DNA of 64,000 nucleotides from Streptomyces sp. NBC_00582 (GCF_036345155.1 NZ_CP107772.1:5022001-5086000); one strand, 5' to 3'; counted from the stretch's first letter, positions 44,741 to 53,397 are shown. Numbers and translations: made by a program. Notes: generated by a model not told the origin, from the sequence alone.

Positions 44741-44793
44741 ACGGCCCCTGCTTCTCGTACCGCCCTGTGAGGGGTACGAGAAGCAGGGGCCGT
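44741..44793. terminator. 21-bp perfect-stem terminator between convergent genes
   Basis: Left arm 44741-44761 (ACGGCCCCTGCTTCTCG...) pairs perfectly with 44773-44793; the loop is 11 bases. TTT follows on the plus side. It lies between the PBP gene (plus) and the YqeY-like gene (minus) and most likely serves both. Confidence 0.9.
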
Positions 44794-44839
44794 TTCGCTG
44801 GTACGGCGCCCGGCGCCCGGCGTCGGCCTGGGGCCCGGC

Positions 44840-45304
44840 TCAGCCCGCGAGCAGCTTCTTCACGATCGCGGCGACGCGGCCGCCCTCCGCCTGCCCCGCC
44901 ACCTTCGGGTTCACGATCTTCATGACGGCGCCCATGGCCCGCGGCCCCTCGGCGCCCGCCGCCTTCGCCTCCTCGACGGCCTGCGCGACGATGTCGTTCA
45001 GCTCGTCGTCGCCGAGCTGCTTCGGCAGGTACCCGGCGAGCACCTCGCCCTCCGCCTTCTCCCGCTCGGCGGACTCGGCGCGACCGCCCTGCGCGAAGGC
45101 ATCGGCCGCCTCCCGGCGCTTCTTCGCCTCACGGGTGATCACCTTCTGCACCTCGTCGTCGGAGAGCTCGCGCTTCTCCTTGCCCGCGACCTCCTCCTTG
45201 GTGATCGCGGCGAGCGTCAGCCGTAGCGTCGAGGAGCGGAGCTCGTCGCGCTCCTTGATCGCGGCGTTGAGGTCTTCCTGCAGCTTCGACTTGAGCGTGG
45301 TCAT
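44840..45304 (-). CDS. GatB/YqeY-domain protein
   Basis: 154 residues. N-terminal helices (LKSKLQEDLNAAIKERDELR), a Lys/Glu-rich coiled middle (EVQKVITREAKKRREAADAF), and the C-terminal YqeY signature GYLPKQLGDDELNDIV with GAVMKIVNPKVAGQAEGGRV. The C-terminal part is homologous to the tRNA-binding tail of GatB, the amidotransferase subunit, but stand-alone YqeY proteins have no proven reaction. No strong ribosome-binding site precedes the ATG. It is divergent from the phosphoesterase gene with about 100 bases between. Confidence 0.9.
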   Translation of the reverse strand: MTTLKSKLQEDLNAAIKERDELRSSTLRLTLAAITKEEVAGKEKRELSDDEVQKVITREAKKRREAADAFAQGGRAESAEREKAEGEVLAGYLPKQLGDDELNDIVAQAVEEAKAAGAEGPRAMGAVMKIVNPKVAGQAEGGRVAAIVKKLLAG

Positions 45305-45407
45305 GGGTGTGATTGTCGCAGGTGTGGCAAGCCCGACGCCCGTTCATTTAAGGGCCGACGGCCGACGGGGTGTCAGCCTGCCCCAACGGGTCTGAGACGA
45401 TGGAGGC

Positions 45408-46334
45408 ATGCGCGCGCGATACGGAGTACCCCTGTCCATCGCGGCGGCTGGCGCCGCCGGTCTGGTGTACGCGGCGGGTGTCGAGCCCCGCCTCTTCCGC
45501 CTGCGACGGGTGACGGTCCCCGTCCTCCCTTCCGGAATGCGCCCCCTGCGCGTGCTGCAGGTCTCCGACATCCACATGGTCGGCGGCCAGCGCAAGAAGC
45601 AGCGCTGGCTGCGCTCGCTGGCCGGTCTGCGCCCCGACTTCGTGATCAACACGGGCGACAACCTCTCCGACCCCGAGGGCATCCCGGAGACGCTGGACGC
45701 GCTCGGCCCCCTGATGGAGTTCCCGGGCGCGTACGTCTTCGGCTCGAACGACTACTACGGCCCCAAGCTGCGCAACCCCGCCCGCTACCTGCTGGAGAAG
45801 GTGCAGGGCCGCCACGGCCTGAACGGCAACGCCCCCGCCGTCGACGTCGTCCACAACCCGTGGGAGGACCTGCGGGACGGTTTCGACGGCGCGGGCTGGC
45901 TGAACCTGACGAACACCCGCGGTGTCCTGAAGATCGACGGCATGGCGATCGAGCTGACCGGCGTGGACGACCCGCACATCAAGCGGGACCGCTACGCCCA
46001 GGTGTCCGGCGGCCCCTCGGCCTCCGCGGACTTCTCGATGGGCGTCGTCCACGCGCCGTACCTCCGCGTCCTCGACGCGTACACGGCGGACGACTACCCG
46101 CTGATCCTCGCCGGTCACACCCACGGCGGCCAGCTCTGCATCCCCTTCTACGGCGCCCTCGTCACCAACTGCGACCTCGACACGGACCGCGTGAAGGGCC
46201 TGTCCACGCACACGGCGGAGGGACGGACGTCCTACCTGCACGTCTCGGCCGGCTGCGGGGCGAGCCGCTACACACCCGTACGGTTCGCCTGCCCGCCGGA
46301 GGTGACGTTGTTGACGTTGGTGGGACGGGAGTGA
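45408..46334 (+). CDS. membrane-anchored metallophosphoesterase
   Basis: 308 residues. The N-terminal hydrophobic stretch (GVPLSIAAAGAAGLVYAAG) anchors it. Calcineurin-like metal motifs are complete: SDIHMVGG near residue 53, NTGDNLSD near 84, GSNDYYGPK near 108, and GHTHGGQLCIP near 235. Similar to YkuE/lpxH-type enzymes that remove phosphate from lipid-linked or nucleotide substrates; the substrate is not known. GGAGG directly abuts the ATG, too close to be typical. Downstream lies a 26-bp repeat array. Confidence 0.88.
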   Translation: MRARYGVPLSIAAAGAAGLVYAAGVEPRLFRLRRVTVPVLPSGMRPLRVLQVSDIHMVGGQRKKQRWLRSLAGLRPDFVINTGDNLSDPEGIPETLDALGPLMEFPGAYVFGSNDYYGPKLRNPARYLLEKVQGRHGLNGNAPAVDVVHNPWEDLRDGFDGAGWLNLTNTRGVLKIDGMAIELTGVDDPHIKRDRYAQVSGGPSASADFSMGVVHAPYLRVLDAYTADDYPLILAGHTHGGQLCIPFYGALVTNCDLDTDRVKGLSTHTAEGRTSYLHVSAGCGASRYTPVRFACPPEVTLLTLVGRE

Positions 46335-46348
46335 AGCGGGCGCCGGCT

Positions 46349-46545
46349 GCTCGGCACTGAGGCCGGTGTCGGCTGGTCGGCACTGTGGCCGGTGTCGGCT
46401 GGTCGGCACTGTGGCCGGTGTCGGCTGGTCGGCACTGTGGCCGGTGTCGGCTGGTCGGCACTGTGGCCGGTGTCGGCTGGTCGGCACTGTGGCCGGTGTC
46501 GGCTGGTCGGCACTGTGGCCGGTGTCGGCTGGTCGGCACTGAAGG
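46349..46545. repeat. 26-bp tandem repeat array before the Pr6Pr gene
   Basis: Units of GGTCGGCACTGTGGCCGGTG plus TCGGCT start at 46375, 46401, 46427, 46453, 46479 and 46505, identical base for base; a variant lies at 46349 and a partial copy at 46531. Seven to eight units in all. The period is not divisible by three, so frames shift at each copy and it is unlikely to be coding. It fills most of the 312-bp gap between two plus-strand genes. Confidence 0.9.
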
Positions 46546-46646
46546 CCCGCGCCAGCTGCTCAGCACTGAAGGGGGCGTCCGGGGGTTCCTCCCCCATCCA
46601 GCCCACCCACATCGCCCCCTTTCCCCCATATGCCTACGTTGGGGGC

Positions 46647-47435
46647 ATGACCGCGCCGATACCCAGGGACATCCCGGACCTGCCCGCGATTCCGCGGACC
46701 CACGCGCTCCTGCCCTCCTTCGTCCCCGCGTCCGCGGTGGTACCCCCCGTACGCCGCCCCTTGGCCGCCGCCCTCCGCCTGCTGCTGGCCGGTACGGCGG
46801 CCGCCGGCGTGATCCTCGCGCTCATGACGACCGACGACGTCCTGCGAACGCTGAGCCACTTCTCCCTCCAGAGCAACGCCCTGCTGGCCGTGGTCACCCT
46901 CGCCTCGGCCGGCCGCGCCTGGTCGGCCCGTGCCCCTCTCTCCTCCGCCCTGACCGGTGCCGCACTGCTCTACATCACGATCACGGGCCTGGTGTACCAC
47001 CTGCTCCTGACGGACACGGCGCCCCCGTTCTCGGTTACGGACCCCACCACCGCCCCCACCGGCTGGGCGGCAGTGGCCCAGCTCCTCCTCCACAAGGTCA
47101 CCCCGACAGCGGCCGCCCTCGACTGGCTGCTCCTGACCCCTCCGGCCCGCCTCCGCCTGCGCCTGGCGGCGACATGGATGCTCTACCCCGCGGCCTACCT
47201 GCTCTTCTTCCTCCTCAGAGCGGCCCTGATCACCCCCGGCGCCCCGGCCCGCTACCTCTACCCCTTCCTCGACGCCGAGACCCACGGCTTCCGGCACGCC
47301 CTGGCCAACGCCCTCCTCCTCGGCCTCTCCTTCTACGCCCTCGCCCTCCTCCTCGTGACCCTCGACCGCATCCGCCCCAACCCGATCCGCCACCGCGCCA
47401 AAACCGGATTTCGTCTCCAGCCACCAGTGGGCTAA
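46647..47435 (+). CDS. Pr6Pr-family integral membrane protein
   Basis: 262 residues with about six membrane helices. The family pattern is recognisable: HFSLQSNALLAVVTLAS near residue 72, ITITGLVYHLLL near 114, and LLHKVTPTAAALDWLL with the His-x-x-Pro and Asp-Trp pair near 150, then PYLYPFLDAE-like RYLYPFLDAETHG near 210. These conserved polar residues inside helices suggest a buried site, but no function is established for the family. TACGTT at 46635-46640 lies 6 bases before the ATG, pointing to a leaderless transcript. It is immediately followed by tRNA-Pro. Confidence 0.82.
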   Translation: MTAPIPRDIPDLPAIPRTHALLPSFVPASAVVPPVRRPLAAALRLLLAGTAAAGVILALMTTDDVLRTLSHFSLQSNALLAVVTLASAGRAWSARAPLSSALTGAALLYITITGLVYHLLLTDTAPPFSVTDPTTAPTGWAAVAQLLLHKVTPTAAALDWLLLTPPARLRLRLAATWMLYPAAYLLFFLLRAALITPGAPARYLYPFLDAETHGFRHALANALLLGLSFYALALLLVTLDRIRPNPIRHRAKTGFRLQPPVG

Positions 47436-47476
47436 AGTAAACGACGTCGCCGCGACAAGCAGGACAGCAGCGACAT

Positions 47477-47550
47477 CGGGGTGTAGCGCAGCTTGGCAGC
47501 GCGCTTCGTTCGGGACGAAGAGGTCGTGGGTTCAAATCCCGCCACCCCGA
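47477..47550 (+). tRNA. tRNA-Pro, anticodon CGG
   Basis: Acceptor stem CGGGGTG pairs with CACCCCG, discriminator A at 47550. The anticodon stem CTTCG/CGAAG encloses TTCGGGA, giving anticodon CGG. The T-arm GTGGG-TTCAAAT-CCCGC is regular. CCA is not encoded. 74 bases. The sequence just downstream changes character, and this 3' end is a typical insertion site for integrative elements. Confidence 0.96.
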
Positions 47551-47566
47551 CAGTTAAGTAGCAGAT

Positions 47567-47601
47567 CAGAGGGCCTTTACCGGATCGGTAAGGGCCCTCT
47601 G
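47567..47601 (+). terminator. terminator after tRNA-Pro
   Basis: A 16-bp stem (CAGAGGGCCTTTACCG with CGGTAAGGGCCCTCTG, one G-U pair) and a 3-base loop, 16 bases past the tRNA. TTG CTG follows rather than a clean T-run. Confidence 0.8.
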
Positions 47602-47760
47602 GCGTTGCTGCGCGTCTAATTGCGCGGGACTATCGATTCTCTTCCACCCCGTGAGACCGCCCGCAGAACAGCTCCTCGCAACCCTGGAACCGTCTCGGAC
47701 GTAGGGGCGTGCAGACACGGGGGGCGCCTGGGATAGCGTGCCGCATCGGGGCAGGCCCGC

Positions 47761-49062
47761 ATGAGCCGACAAATGGATACGGGTACGGACCACATGGATT
47801 CGATCCACGACGATGTAGCGGAGTTCGCGTTACTGCTGACGCGTCTGAAGGAGCGCACCGGCCGCAGTTACGCGGCACTGGCCCGTCGGCTGGACGTGCA
47901 CGCCTCCACCCTGCACCGCTACTGCTCCGGAGAAGCGGTCCCGCAGGACTTCGCTGGAATCGAGCGGTTCGCCGCGCTCTGCGGTGCCTCCCCCGAAGAA
48001 CGCACGGAGTTGCACCGCCGGTGGATCGTGGCCGCCGCCGCGCGGCAACGACCACGCCCATCCGATACCCGGCAGGCACCGGCGTCCCACACCGCCACGA
48101 ACGCAGTCGCAAGCGATGCCGCATCGGCCGTCTCCGCGGGCGGCAGCAGCCCGGTCGGCCCGGTCGTGGAGGCGCCCGGGCCCGTCTCACCGGCCGGCCA
48201 GCGGGCCGAGTCAGCCTCACCGCCCTGGCCGCGGCTCCACGGCGGGCGTCTTCGACGGCGACCCGTACGGTCGATGGCACTGGCGGCCTCGCTCGTCGCC
48301 GCGCTCCTCGGCCTCACCGCTTCCGCCGCCGCACCCCCCGCCGGGTCGGCCACCCGCAACGGACCGAACCAGGCAAGCGCCGGCACGGCCTCACCGGTGG
48401 CCCCTCTCACCTGGACCGCCAACTCCCACACACTCGGACTCAACGGTTGCGGCGAAGAGTACGTCGTCGCCAAGCCACCGCAGGAGGTCCCGCCGCCGCC
48501 CCACCCGGAGGACATCGCAGCGTGGGCCGCCTCCCAGCAGGCGGTGCACGGGGGTCCCACCGGCGTGCAGATCACGGTGCAGGGGCGAGGCTCCGCCGCC
48601 GTCGTCCTGGAGGCCCTGCATGTGCGCGTGGTCAATCGCGTCACCCCCGCCGCCGACCGGGGCATCGTCTACTCCTTGAGCCCCGGCTGCGGCGCCGGCA
48701 TCATCCCCCGCTTCTTCGACGTGAACCTCGACGCGGACCAGCCACTGGCCCGTTCGGTTCCCGGCGACGACGGGGCGGGCACGCCGATCCCCGCGATCGC
48801 CTTCCCCTACCTGGTGTCCCTGCAGGAGCCCGAAGTCCTGGTGGTCTCCACCCTCAACGAGTCCTGCACCTGCGACTGGTACCTCGACCTCGTCTGGTCC
48901 TCACAGGGCCGCACCGGCACGGTCCGCATCGACGACCACGGCCGCCCTTTCCGCACCACCAGCACCAAGGGGCTGCCGGGCTACCGGTACGACCGCGTCT
49001 CTCACCACCCCGGCCGCTGGGTCCCGGTCCCCGCCGCCGACGTGGCGGAAACCGGCGACTGA
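47761..49062 (+). CDS. membrane-anchored HTH protein, copy 1
   Basis: 433 residues. An N-terminal XRE-type HTH (SYAALARRLDVHASTLHRYC, about 38-57) is followed by a Pro/Ala/Ser-rich linker, one membrane helix near residues 175-192 (MALAASLVAALLGLTASAAA), and an extracytoplasmic domain of about 220 residues with conserved Cys (NGCGEE, SPGCGAG, ESCTCDW), VQITVQGRGSAAVVLEALHVRVV, and GRTGTVRIDDHGRPFRTTS. The topology suggests a sensor that reads an outside signal and binds DNA. Starts at 47773 and 47794 are also possible. A diverged, inverted copy lies at 50062-51389. I do not recognise a named family for the outer domain. Confidence 0.82.
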   Translation: MSRQMDTGTDHMDSIHDDVAEFALLLTRLKERTGRSYAALARRLDVHASTLHRYCSGEAVPQDFAGIERFAALCGASPEERTELHRRWIVAAAARQRPRPSDTRQAPASHTATNAVASDAASAVSAGGSSPVGPVVEAPGPVSPAGQRAESASPPWPRLHGGRLRRRPVRSMALAASLVAALLGLTASAAAPPAGSATRNGPNQASAGTASPVAPLTWTANSHTLGLNGCGEEYVVAKPPQEVPPPPHPEDIAAWAASQQAVHGGPTGVQITVQGRGSAAVVLEALHVRVVNRVTPAADRGIVYSLSPGCGAGIIPRFFDVNLDADQPLARSVPGDDGAGTPIPAIAFPYLVSLQEPEVLVVSTLNESCTCDWYLDLVWSSQGRTGTVRIDDHGRPFRTTSTKGLPGYRYDRVSHHPGRWVPVPAADVAETGD

Positions 49063-49169
49063 CGAAGCAATGGGCCGTGTAGCCCCCGAGGGCCGCCGGT
49101 GGGTCATCGGCGCTGCCGGTCCCGCCCCCGGCCGAAGCCGGAAGGGGACCAGGCGGAGCGGCTGCGTGG

Positions 49170-49700
49170 TCAGCGGGCGCTCGTGGTGCGGATGTCGGTG
49201 ACGTCGCCGGACACCGGCTCCAGCTTCACGACGAGCTTGGTCGTCGTCGTCGGCGACTCCCCGCCGCCGAAGCCCAGGGTGACGACGACCTCGAGGCCGT
49301 TGCCGCCTTCGGTCACCGTCCAGTCCACCGGGACGTTCCGGGCCCGCAGGAGACCGTCCACCTTGTTCTTCTTCTCCCAGGCCGCCAGCCGCTTGGCGAA
49401 GTCGGGCGTCAGGTAGTGCGCGCGCAGCGCCTTGAGCAGTGCGGTGTCCGGGCCCGTGGCGTCCTCCTTCGCGTCGACGTACGCGCCGTAGAAGTCGGCG
49501 ACCTGGGTCACCAGGTCACCGTTGAAGCCACTGACCGACCGCACCGCGGTGGACGTCTTCGCGGATGCCTTCGCGGGGGCGGGGACGGCGGCCTGTGCGG
49601 CTACCTGCGTCGACACACCGAGCCCGACGGCCAGGACGAGACCGGCAGCGACGGCCGCACGGCGGCCCTGACGACGAAGGGCGTGCGTGTTCCTGATCAT
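49170..49700 (-). CDS. secreted protein, copy 1
   Basis: 176 residues from the ATG at 49700. Signal peptide: HALRRQGRRAAVAAGLVLAV, ending near AQAAVPAPA. The mature domain of about 130 residues reads VADFYGAYVDAKEDATGPD, LKALRAHYLTPDFAKRLAAW, VPVDWTVTEGGNGLEVVVTL and FGGGESPTTTTKLVVKLEP; no catalytic motif or Cys is seen. It converges with HTH copy 1, and its paralogue (52116-52640) is next to HTH copy 2, so the two families travel together. GGAAG precedes the ATG. Function unknown. Confidence 0.82.
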   Translation of the reverse strand: MIRNTHALRRQGRRAAVAAGLVLAVGLGVSTQVAAQAAVPAPAKASAKTSTAVRSVSGFNGDLVTQVADFYGAYVDAKEDATGPDTALLKALRAHYLTPDFAKRLAAWEKKNKVDGLLRARNVPVDWTVTEGGNGLEVVVTLGFGGGESPTTTTKLVVKLEPVSGDVTDIRTTSAR

Positions 49701-50061
49701 GTCTGTCTTCCTTCTTGGTAAGTGGTCCGTAGGGTGTCGCTGCCGGCCGGCGCCGCAGGGTCTCGATGACGGCCGAACGCCGCGCCTCCGGCGCCCGGGC
49801 ACACGGATGCCCGGTACGCGGGGACAAGGCGGGAGTCGTCACAAGGCTGCTGACGGGGCCTCAAGTCAGCCCGGCCGGTGCGACACCCACAGCTTCAAAG
49901 ACACCGAGGACCCACCGCAACCACCACCGCCCAACCCGCGACGACGCAACCATCCCACCCACTCTGACCTGCGCAGACGAGCAGTGCCTGAGACGCCGTC
50001 CTGGGATGCCGTGGGTGCCACTTGCGTGCCGCGCCCGGGCCTGAGCGGCTCCGGTGTTCCC
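49701..50061. other. gap with the promoter side of secreted protein 1
   Basis: 361 bases between the start of secreted protein 1 and the end of HTH copy 2, both on the minus strand. Short frames are present but none has a start signal or a recognisable product. CCACC-rich runs at 49915-49960 are the only notable composition. The promoter of the secreted protein probably lies within 100 bases of 49700. Confidence 0.4.
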
Positions 50062-51389
50062 TCAAGAGTCGGTGAGTACCCACTGACGCACATTGTGGAC
50101 GTTCGTGCCGTACCAGTAGTGGGGCAGTCCTTTGATGCTGGTGGTGCGGAAGGGGCGGCCGTGGTCGTCGATGCGGACCGTGCCGGTGCGGCCCTGCGAG
50201 GACCAGTCGAGTTCCAGGTACCAGCTGCAGTCGTAGGCCTCGGTCGTCGCGGTGACCTGCAGCACCTCCGGGTCCTCGGCGGAGACGCGGTAGGGGAACC
50301 GCACTGCGGGGGACGGCTTTCCGCTGTCGTTGCCGGGGCGTGCGTGGGCGATCGGGCGGTTGACGTCCAGGTTCACGGAGAAGTTACGGGGCGGCAGATC
50401 GCTGCCGCAGCCCTGGCCCATGGCGTACGCGTTACCGGTGACCGGGGCGCCGCGGCTGACGACGCGGACCCGGAGGGCCTCCAGGACCACGGCCGTGGAC
50501 GACTTGCCCTGCACCGAGATCTGCACGATCATCTGCCGCCCGGGCACCGCCTGCTGCGTCGCCGCCCACACCTCGGCGTCCTGCTGGACCGGCGGCGGGG
50601 GCACCTGGGTCGGCTTTTTCCCGATGACGTAGTCGTGGCCGCAACCACCGTCCCAGATCTGTGAGTCGGCGGTCCAGGCGAGCGGCACACCGCTCGGCGC
50701 GGGGGCGTCGCCCTTCGGGTCCGACGACGGTCCGCCCTTCGACTCGGGGCTCCCCGGAGCCCGTACTCCTGCGGAGGGTGAGGCCGACGAACGGCTGGGG
50801 GCGGTGCTGTGCGCAGGGGCCGAGGGGTGGGGTGACGTACCCGTTCCTGTCGTACGGGACTGGCCGTGGGCCTTCGCGGAGTTGTCGTGGGACCAGTCGG
50901 CCGACAGCGCCGACACACTGCCCAGCGTCACCAGCAGTACGGTCGCCGCAGCGGCGCCGACGACGGTGCGGCGACGGCGGTACCAGGGCCGTCCGGTCGA
51001 ACGGGCCGCATCCGACTGGGTCGACGACTCGGGACTGCCCGGTGGTCCGGGAGCGTCGGAAGTGGGCGGCCCGGCGTCGGGCGCGGGCAGCCCCGCGTCG
51101 GGCGCGGCCGCGTCGGGTCGCGACGGTGAACCGCTCGTGCCGCCCCCGTCACCGCGAGCAGCCACAGGCGGTGCAGTTCGAGACGTTCCTCCGGTGTCGC
51201 CCCGCAGAAGGCGGCCAGACGCTCCACCGGGGCGTAGTCCTGCGGGACCGCCTCGCCCGCGCAGTAGCGGTGCAGCGTGGAGGTGTTCATGGCGAGACGG
51301 CGGGCCAGGGAGCCGTAGCTCCTGTCCGTGCGGTTCTTCAGCCGGCGCAGCAGCGCCGCGAACTGCTCGACGTCGTCCTCGCTCGACAC
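50062..51389 (-). pseudogene. membrane-anchored HTH protein, copy 2, frameshifted
   Basis: A paralogue of the gene at 47761-49062 read in two frames. The GTG at 51389 (AGGAGG upstream) starts SSEDDVEQFAALLRRLKNRT with HTH SYGSLARRLAMNTSTLHRYC and runs to HRLWLLAV. The continuation (GDGGGTSGSPSRPDAA, membrane helix RTVVGAAAATVLLVTLGSVS, outer domain VQISVQGKSSTAVVLEAL, GRTGTVRIDDHGRPFRTTS) is in another frame. One missing base in the run of five C at 51143-51147 (plus strand) would rejoin them. It could be a mutation, phase variation or a base-calling error. If the break is real, the outer part could only be made from an internal start. Confidence 0.75.
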
Positions 51390-52115
51390 CGTTCCCCGTC
51401 CTCCTTCGTGTCCCCGTATCTCAGGCGGTCCATATACCTGCACGTCAGATGGGCTGGGATGGTTCCACCCCGGCCGGACGGGCGTTCGGCGTTGCGCTGG
51501 GCCGCCATGACGGCTGATGCTCTTGGTGTCGCACCGACCAGGGCCGGACCGACCAGTCGGCGACGGGCGACACATGACACCCACACACTCATCCACGGGG
51601 GACACCCATGCCCGAGCGCACCCGAGCAGGCCCGCGCCTCGCACTCGCCGTCAGGGGCTCACACTCGGCGCGACGCTCGCCGCACCGGCAGACGTCGCGG
51701 CCGAGGCGCCGGCTTCCTCGCGGCGGCCGACCTTCCGCCGCATGCGCTTCCCGCGGCTGAACAAGGACATCGACGGTCGAGGAGCGGACGCGCCGGTGAA
51801 GGCCTTCTGGAAGACGGCCGTCACGGCCGCGAAACAAGCTCCGCTGACCGCGCGACTGGTGGCCGCCCTCCGCCACGGGGGTGGGGAGGGCGGCCAACCG
51901 ACCGTCGACAGGGCCATGCGGCGCGATGCAGCTGGACTCGGTCCCGGCACAGCCGAAGTGGCCTGCGCGTGGCCTTGTTCACGCGTTCCAGCAGCAGCAG
52001 TTCACGACTCCGGGAGGCGCCCGCCGTCCGGAGAGGGCGACAGCCACACGACGGCTCCGGGGCGAAGACACCGGGCCGGCATCAACCACGTATGGATCGG
52101 AAAAGGAAGACGCAC
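51390..52115. other. 726-bp gap between HTH copy 2 and secreted protein 2
   Basis: This divergent region should carry promoters for both flanking genes. Short plus-strand frames (one containing FPRLNKDIDGRGADAPVKAFWK near 51750) look like a decayed gene but I recognise no family, and no frame combines a start signal with sustained coding character. No strong repeat or hairpin was noticed. Confidence 0.4.
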
Positions 52116-52640
52116 ATGAACAGGAAGTCCCCCACCCACCGTCGTCCGGGCCGCCGCGCGGCCGTCGCCGCCGGCCTCGTCCTGGCAGTCGGGCTCGGTG
52201 TCTCCACACAGGTGTCGGCACAGGCGTCCGTCCATGCCCCCGCAAAGGCGTCCACCGCCGCGGCGCAGTCGGTCAGCGGCACGCACGGCCAGGCACTGAC
52301 CAGGGTCGCCGACTTCTACGGCGCGTACATCGACGCCAAGGGCGACTACCCGGACCCGGACGCCACGCTGGCCAAGGCGCTCCGCAAGCACTACCTGACG
52401 CCCGACTTCGCCAAGCGGCTGGCGGCCTGGGAGAGGAGGAACGGGGCGGACGGCGTCCTGCGTGCCCAGAACGTCCCGGTGAAGTGGACGCTGACCGACA
52501 ACGGAGCCATAGGTCACGCCCATGAGGTCATCGTCACCCTGACCTTCGGCGGCGGAGAGACGACCCGGAAGATCAAGCTCTTCGTGCTGGTGGAGCGGTA
52601 CAACCACATCTCCGACATCGGCACCACGAGCAGCCGCTGA
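52116..52640 (+). CDS. secreted protein, copy 2
   Basis: 174 residues from the ATG at 52116 with AAGGAAG upstream. The signal peptide (HRRPGRRAAVAAGLVLAVGL) is nearly identical to copy 1. The mature part shares VADFYGAYIDAKGD, KALRKHYLTPDFAKRLAAW, VPVKWTLTDNG and VTLTFGGGE with the protein at 49170-49700, an overall identity of roughly half by eye. The most conserved piece, HYLTPDFAKRLAAWE, may be the functional core. Unknown function. It lies next to, and divergent from, the frameshifted HTH copy. Confidence 0.82.
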   Translation: MNRKSPTHRRPGRRAAVAAGLVLAVGLGVSTQVSAQASVHAPAKASTAAAQSVSGTHGQALTRVADFYGAYIDAKGDYPDPDATLAKALRKHYLTPDFAKRLAAWERRNGADGVLRAQNVPVKWTLTDNGAIGHAHEVIVTLTFGGGETTRKIKLFVLVERYNHISDIGTTSSR

Positions 52641-52989
52641 CGACGGAGCCGCTCTGCCCGGGGCTCTTCAAGGTCAGGGAGCCGGGCCGTGAGACGGAGT
52701 CCCGAGGGGAGCCCGGTGGCTGATCTCTGCAGAGGTGCGGATCGGCAGGCTTCTGACATCCCGGGCTGACATCAACGACGCCGGACGCGGGCGCACCCAG
52801 CGTCTGTGTCCGACCGTCGCACCGGTCGCCGACGGCAGGTGGAGCGGGATGGGATCGAACTCCTGAAGCGGTGCTCCCTCGCGGCCGACGTCGCGCCGAT
52901 CTGCGGCCTCCACGGTCTGTGCATGGGCCCCAAGCTCAGTGTGCGGACGGTGCTGACGCGGACGATGCCCTCCGATACCGTGCCGAGCC
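52641..52989. other. gap before the Nudix gene
   Basis: 349 bases with no gene I can support. A plus-strand frame through 52850 contains RDGIELLKRCSLAADV, possibly the scrap of an older gene. No terminator with a convincing stem was found after secreted protein 2. Confidence 0.35.
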
Positions 52990-53397
52990 ATGTCGAATGG
53001 CAACGGTGTGCCGGAGAAGGTGGCGTGGATCCTGGTTCGGGACGACCGGGTGTTGGTGACGCGCAGTCACGGTAGAGATCGCTTCTACTTCCCGGGCGGT
53101 CATCGCGAGCCGGGCGAGTCCGACAGCGAGACGTTGGTGCGGGAGATCGACGAGGAACTGCGGGCGGCTATCGATCCCGATTCCATGGTGCTCTTCGGCA
53201 CCTTCGAGATCGGCGAGGGCCATCCGGAGCACGGCCCCTTCCGGATGATCTGTTACACCGCCGATCACCACGGTGAGCTGACCCCTTCGAGGGAGATCGC
53301 CGAAAAGGCGTGGTTCCGCCATGCCGATCGGGACCGAGTCTCGGCCGTCGACGGGCTGGCTTTCGACGCACTACACCAGGCCGGGCGGCTTCCCTGA
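52990..53397 (+). CDS. Nudix hydrolase (MutT-like)
   Basis: 135 residues. A complete Nudix box, GGHREPGESDSETLVREIDEEL (near residues 36-57, here shown in part as GGHREPGESDS and REIDEEL), preceded by FYFP. Flanking strands KVAWILVRDDRVLVTRSHG and MVLFGTFEIGEGHPEHGPF complete a small single-domain enzyme that hydrolyses a nucleoside diphosphate linked to some X. Such short Nudix genes are common passengers in accessory regions. The ATG lacks a clear ribosome-binding site; the CCGAGCC before it is not purine-rich. Confidence 0.85.
   Translation: MSNGNGVPEKVAWILVRDDRVLVTRSHGRDRFYFPGGHREPGESDSETLVREIDEELRAAIDPDSMVLFGTFEIGEGHPEHGPFRMICYTADHHGELTPSREIAEKAWFRHADRDRVSAVDGLAFDALHQAGRLP

Noticed and set aside
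52840..52870. tRNA fragment or att site (GGGATCGAACTCC) as the far end of an island
   Set aside because: It does not fold into a T-arm with a 5-bp stem and shares no long identity with the 3' end of tRNA-Pro.
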